From Pseudomonas sp. LS1212 (GTDB taxonomy: Bacteria; Pseudomonadota; Gammaproteobacteria; Pseudomonadales; Pseudomonadaceae): DNA of 64,000 nucleotides. Numbering within the stretch: position 1 is the stretch's first letter; each line of letters starts with the position of its first letter. A model generated the notes under the pieces. That model was not told the DNA's origin, ran no database searches, and saw nothing but the letters and a program-made list of their open reading frames with translations. A program made the position numbers and the translations under genes. This document shows, in pieces, positions 58,080 through 64,000 of the stretch. The stretch is taken from NCBI RefSeq assembly GCF_024741815.1, contig NZ_CP102951.1, positions 620,001 to 684,000 on the forward strand. Reading direction: 5' to 3'.

Positions 58080-59093
58080 TCAGAAGCCTTCCAGTACGAT
58101 TTTACCCTTCGCCGCTCCGCTTTCCAGCAGCGCATGAGCACGTCGCAGGTTCGCCGCATTGATGCTGCCGTAGTGCTCGCCAACGGTGGTTTTCAGGGTG
58201 CCGGCATCGATCAGTTCAGCGACCCGGTCGAGCAGCTTGTGCTGCTCAAGCATATCTGCGGTTTCGAACAGCGAGCGGGTGTACATGAACTCCCAGTGCA
58301 GCGACAGGCTCTTGCGCTTGAGCTTGGTCACATCCAGTTGTTTCGGGTCGTCGATCAGGCCCAGCTTGCCTTGCGGCGCCAGGGCTTCGATCAGTTGATC
58401 GAGATGCTGGTCGGTTTGCGTCAGGCTGGCGACATGGGTCACCTGGGCCAGGCCCTGGCGCTTGAGCTCTTCGGCCAGCGGCTGGCTATGGTCGAGTACC
58501 AGGTCGGCCCCCAGTGCGCGCACCCACGCCTGGGTTTGCGGGCGCGACGCGGTACCAATGACCTTGAGGCCGGTCAACTGGCTGGCCAGTTGAGTGAGGA
58601 TCGAGCCCACGCCGCCGGCGGCGCCGACGATCAGCAGGCTCTGGCCTGTCTCGGCCTGGCCTTCGCGGATCTGCAAGCGTTCGAAGAGCAGTTCCCAGGC
58701 GGTGATGGCGGTCAGCGGCAACGCGGCGGCTTCGGCGAAACCCAGGGTCTTGGGCATGTGCCCGACGATTCGCTCATCGACCACGTGCAGTTCGCTGTTG
58801 CCGCCGGCCCGGGCAATGGAACCCGCGTAGTACACCTTGTCGCCAGGCTGGAACAGGCTGACTTCACTGCCGACGGCCTTGACCACGCCCGCGACGTCCC
58901 AGCCCAGCACCTTCGCTTCACCGCCTTCGGGTTGGACGCTCTTGCGCACTTTGGTGTCAACCGGGTTGACCGAGATGGCCTTGACTTCGACCAGCAGGTC
59001 GCGCGGGCCCGCGACGGGCGTCGGCAGTTCGATGTCCTGCAATGCTGCCGGGTCGGTGATCGGAAGGGAGTGGTAATAGGCGATGGCTTTCAT
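58080..59093 (-). CDS. MDR-family NADPH:quinone oxidoreductase-like protein
   Basis: A 337-residue medium-chain reductase. GroES-like N-terminal domain (SVNPVDTKVR, LGWDVAGVVKAVG) and Rossmann domain with IVGAAGGVGSILTQLA near 158-173. The zinc cysteines of alcohol dehydrogenases are absent, so it should be a zinc-free quinone or enone reductase using NADPH. Divergent from a LysR regulator with 111 bases between starts, which suggests that regulator controls it. Confidence 0.88.
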   Translation of the reverse strand: MKAIAYYHSLPITDPAALQDIELPTPVAGPRDLLVEVKAISVNPVDTKVRKSVQPEGGEAKVLGWDVAGVVKAVGSEVSLFQPGDKVYYAGSIARAGGNSELHVVDERIVGHMPKTLGFAEAAALPLTAITAWELLFERLQIREGQAETGQSLLIVGAAGGVGSILTQLASQLTGLKVIGTASRPQTQAWVRALGADLVLDHSQPLAEELKRQGLAQVTHVASLTQTDQHLDQLIEALAPQGKLGLIDDPKQLDVTKLKRKSLSLHWEFMYTRSLFETADMLEQHKLLDRVAELIDAGTLKTTVGEHYGSINAANLRRAHALLESGAAKGKIVLEGF

Positions 59094-59204
59094 GCGAAAA
59101 CTCCAGGGTTGTCCGTGACGCGATGAGCGGATGATTCGCTAATTCACTTTCAGTTAAAAGCCGCTAATACTGTAGGCTCTTTCAATATTTTTTTGATAAT
59201 CCTC

Positions 59205-60125
59205 ATGTTGAGATTCGATGATCTGCAGCTGTTCGTGCGTGCCGCCGAACTCGGCAGCCTGTCTGCCGCGGCCCGGGTGATGGACCTGTCACCGGCGGTG
59301 GCCAGTGCGGCGCTCAAGCGCATCGAGCAGCAATTGGGTGCCCGCCTGCTCGCGCGCTCGACGCGCAGTCTGCGCCTGACCGCCGAAGGTGAAGGGTTTC
59401 TTGAACACGCCCGGGCGGCCTTGAGTAGCCTGGACGAAGGGCGCCGTTTGCTTGATCGCGGCCAGGACCAGGTCAGTGGCGTGCTGCAGTTGTCTGCCCC
59501 TTCGGACTTCGGGCGCAATGTCTTGTTGCCTTGGCTCGACGAGTTCCAGCGACAACACCCGAAACTGATGGTACGCCTGTTGTTGGGCGACCGGATTGCC
59601 GATCTTTTTCGCCACCCGGTGGATATCGCGCTGCGTTATGGCGAGCCGGAGGATTCCAGCCTGGTGGCCTTGCCGATCGCCAGTGGCAACCGCCGGGTGC
59701 TATGCGCCTCGCCGGATTATCTGGCCAGACAGGGTGAACCCCGGGAAGTCGAACAGTTGGCGCACCATAACTGCCTGTTGTACATGTTGGGCAGTCGGGT
59801 GCATGACCACTGGCGCTTTCATGACGGCAAACGTGAGTTCGGGCTGACCGTGGCGGGCAATCGGTTCTCCGACGATGCCGATGTGGTTCGTCGATGGGCG
59901 CTGGCCGGGGTTGGGGTGGCCTATAAGTCGTGGCTGGATGTGGCTGGCGACGTGCAGGCCGGTCGACTCAAGGTACTGATGCCGACCTTGCGCGGCGAAC
60001 GGGCGCCATTGAACCTGCTGTGTGCTCATCGGGCACAGCTCAGTAAACCGGTGAACCTGTTGCGCGACATGCTCAAGGCCCGTTGCGAGACGTTGTGGAT
60101 GCAGGCGCCTGATTGCTCAACGTGA
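59205..60125 (+). CDS. LysR-family transcriptional regulator
   Basis: A 306-residue regulator with N-terminal winged HTH (LFVRAAELGSLSAAARVMDL) and a C-terminal effector domain of the CrgA/DsdC-like group. Starts at ATG 59205; a TTG four codons upstream is open as well. Divergent to the MDR oxidoreductase, the standard LysR layout, so it probably regulates that gene and itself. The effector is unknown. Confidence 0.92.
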   Translation: MLRFDDLQLFVRAAELGSLSAAARVMDLSPAVASAALKRIEQQLGARLLARSTRSLRLTAEGEGFLEHARAALSSLDEGRRLLDRGQDQVSGVLQLSAPSDFGRNVLLPWLDEFQRQHPKLMVRLLLGDRIADLFRHPVDIALRYGEPEDSSLVALPIASGNRRVLCASPDYLARQGEPREVEQLAHHNCLLYMLGSRVHDHWRFHDGKREFGLTVAGNRFSDDADVVRRWALAGVGVAYKSWLDVAGDVQAGRLKVLMPTLRGERAPLNLLCAHRAQLSKPVNLLRDMLKARCETLWMQAPDCST

Positions 60126-60500
60126 CCTGTTTGTAAGAAGTTTGTATTTGCGTTGAGCGAAACAAGAGGAAATGCTCGAGGTTTTCGGCAATTCAATAGC
60201 AGTGAGCACTTTATTGTGGAATGTGGCATGCGCTATTTTTTGCCTGTTTTATATACCGGGCCTGTAGGTTTTTCCTACTGGCAAGCAAGCGCTATCTGAT
60301 TTAAATAGGCTGCAAAGGTACGTCACAGAAGGCCTCGGGAAGAATTGCCCATAAGTTGGTAAAATATTATGTCTTCACTGCTTCAGCCTATCTGTGGCGA
60401 AAGTTCGGAAGAATAGCCAAGGGCCGGTTTTTCGTTTGATTGTGAATAAGTTTGCCGGCCTATACTGGTACGGCAGCGATTGCCAGCGAGAGGTTTTTCC
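60126..60500. other. AT-rich intergenic region
   Basis: Together with 60585-60726 this is the longest gene-poor gap in the window and visibly richer in A/T than its surroundings. It includes a TAGGTTTTTCCTA hairpin near 60266-60278 and a TATACT -10-like hexamer at 60461-60466 with only weak -35 candidates (TTGATT, 19 bases; TTGTGA, 15 bases). No long ORF in either direction. Confidence 0.5.
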
Positions 60501-60584
60501 ATGGCAATGGGCGTTCTAATGGCCGCGGCCCTTTTTAATTTGAATGCCCGACTTATAACGCGAAGAGCTTCTGCGGGGAGCTAA
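60501..60584 (+). CDS. Candidate 27-residue peptide
   Basis: ATG 60501 to TAA 60584 gives MAMGVLMAAALFNLNARLIT plus a basic tail RRASAGS. It has a hydrophobic N-terminal half and net positive charge. A strong GAGAGG ribosome-binding site ends 7 bases before the ATG, and a TATACT hexamer lies 34 bases upstream. Start signal quality is what makes it stand out. It could be a small membrane peptide, a leader for the regulator 142 bases on, or chance. Confidence 0.4.
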   Translation: MAMGVLMAAALFNLNARLITRRASAGS

Positions 60585-60726
60585 AAGAGTTTTGCTCGTT
60601 AATGAAGAGTAGGTGTGTTGGTATTTTGAAATGCCTGCTTACTGCTGGTTCGCGTTCTTCGCGGGTGCTGTTTGAGTGGCCGCTTGATTCATGCCATAGA
60701 TAAATGTTTTAACAGGGAGTGAAAAC

Positions 60727-61449
60727 ATGAAACATATACCTTGTATCAGTCAAATCGCCACGCTTCTGGCAGACCCTAAACGCAGCGCAATGCTATGGGC
60801 CTTGATCGACGGAACTGCGCGGGCTTCCGAGGAGCTGGCTTCGCTTGCGGGGTTGAGTCCGTCGTCAGCCAGTGCGCATTTGGCACGTTTATCGGCAGGC
60901 GGCTTGTTGAAGCGAGAGGCTCGAGGGCGCCAGCGCTTCTTTCGCCTTGCGGCGCCGGAGGTGGGCGCTGCCGTCGAAGCACTGGCCAGTGTTTCGGTCG
61001 CCAACAACGCCCCGTACGACACTGGCGAGACGGCCCTGGACCTGCCCGCAGCGCCGCTCTCCATGCGCAAGGCGCGGATCTGCCGGGATCATCTGAGTGG
61101 CGACTTGGCCGCTGAGCTGTATCAACGAATGATCGATGCCCAATGGATCGAGTCGCTGGATCATCGATTGGAGGTAACGGCCAAAGGCAGCCTTGAACTG
61201 GCCAACTACGGCATCTACATCCAGGCCCTGGCCCGGCGCGAAAAACAGACCTTGTGCACCTGTCGCAGCGACTGGAGCGACAGGCGCCCGCACCTGGGGG
61301 GCGCGCTGGGAGCCAGTCTGTTGAAGCTGTTTATCCAGTCAGGCTGGCTGAAACTCAACGATGGCCACCGGGCGGTGCAAGTCACGGCAGTGGGGCTGAA
61401 GGAAATCGGCAAGATTGCCAGCCATTGCACGTCTGAAGTCAGTAACTGA
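60727..61449 (+). CDS. ArsR-type winged-helix regulator with C-terminal extension
   Basis: A 240-residue protein. The first 85 residues are an ArsR/SmtB winged helix (ELASLAGLSPSSASAHLARL as recognition region). About 150 more residues follow, again with a winged-helix-like pattern (LTAKGSLEL-type and AVQVTAVGLKEIGK). Two cysteines (LCTCRSDW) near 178-181 could bind metal or act as a redox switch, but the classic alpha-3 metal site is not evident. A GGGAG leader precedes ATG 60727. Confidence 0.83.
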   Translation: MKHIPCISQIATLLADPKRSAMLWALIDGTARASEELASLAGLSPSSASAHLARLSAGGLLKREARGRQRFFRLAAPEVGAAVEALASVSVANNAPYDTGETALDLPAAPLSMRKARICRDHLSGDLAAELYQRMIDAQWIESLDHRLEVTAKGSLELANYGIYIQALARREKQTLCTCRSDWSDRRPHLGGALGASLLKLFIQSGWLKLNDGHRAVQVTAVGLKEIGKIASHCTSEVSN

Positions 61450-61544
61450 GCATCAGGTCAGTCCCAAGCCGGGCTTCAGGCTCCGGCTGGAACCAACAAG
61501 AGCAAGTACCGACGCCCGCCGAGGCTGGCGTCGTCCAGCTCTGG

Positions 61545-64000
<2,456 letters not shown>

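Noticed and set aside
61467..61532. Two 6-base-stem hairpins between the ArsR-type gene and the adenine deaminase as terminators
   Set aside because: AGCCGG/CCGGCT and GACGCC/GGCGTC each have 10-base loops and no T-run, so they are too weak to call as terminators.

Overview
The window reads as a 64 kb chromosomal stretch of a Pseudomonas, most likely from the fluorescens/putida side of the genus. Three things point there. Positions 1-18674 carry a gene order I recall from the P. aeruginosa PA4839-PA4855 region (speA, SUI1 factor, Nudix, DUF2333, gcbA, ctpL, dsbD, aroQ, accB, accC, prmA, DUF3426, dusB, fis, purH, purD). Coding DNA is GC-rich. The gaps hold REP-type inverted repeats such as GTGGGAGCTGGCTTGCCAGC. 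No rRNA, tRNA, CRISPR array, prophage or insertion sequence was seen.

Layout. 1-14139, all minus strand: housekeeping genes for purine synthesis (purD partial, purH), DNA architecture and tRNA modification (fis, dusB), ribosomal protein methylation (prmA), fatty acid initiation (accBC), shikimate (aroQ) and periplasmic disulfide reduction (dsbD), then a chemoreceptor (ctpL-like) and a diguanylate cyclase (gcbA-like). 14393-18674, plus strand: DUF2333, Nudix, SUI1 factor, arginine decarboxylase speA. 18815-29249, accessory: a MATE exporter, a VapBC toxin-antitoxin pair with a visible palindromic operator, a 1636-residue bacterial alpha-2-macroglobulin with a thioester motif paired with PbpC, a small membrane protein of unknown role and a YdcZ-type permease.

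29335-44565 is a complete Tad/Flp pilus locus: lone receiver, flp, rcpC, rcpA, tadZ, tadA, tadB, tadC, tadD, DUF3613, then the PprB regulator, FppA prepilin peptidase, a TadE-like pseudopilin, PprA sensor kinase and TadG. 44688-47572 holds two DUF4136 lipoproteins, a CmoM-type methyltransferase, a MazG-fold pyrophosphohydrolase and a DUF6124 protein.

48080-51677 is a MaoC hydratase / 450-residue FabG4-type reductase / thiolase module; the thiolase reading frame is broken near 51090. 51997-56509 holds a RIO kinase and a copper-resistance cluster (cueR-copA, a small secreted protein, copZ) with two matching CueR-type promoters. The right end has a Bcr/CflA transporter, a 56-residue conserved-looking small ORF, an MDR oxidoreductase divergent from a LysR regulator, an AT-rich 600 bp gap with a candidate 27-residue peptide, an ArsR-type regulator, and two purine-base deaminases, the last running off the window.

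The most rewarding places to look again are the broken thiolase module, the Tad regulatory end (receiver oddities, TadG overlapping PprA), the paired CueR promoters with an unexplained secreted protein between them, and the small unannotated ORFs.
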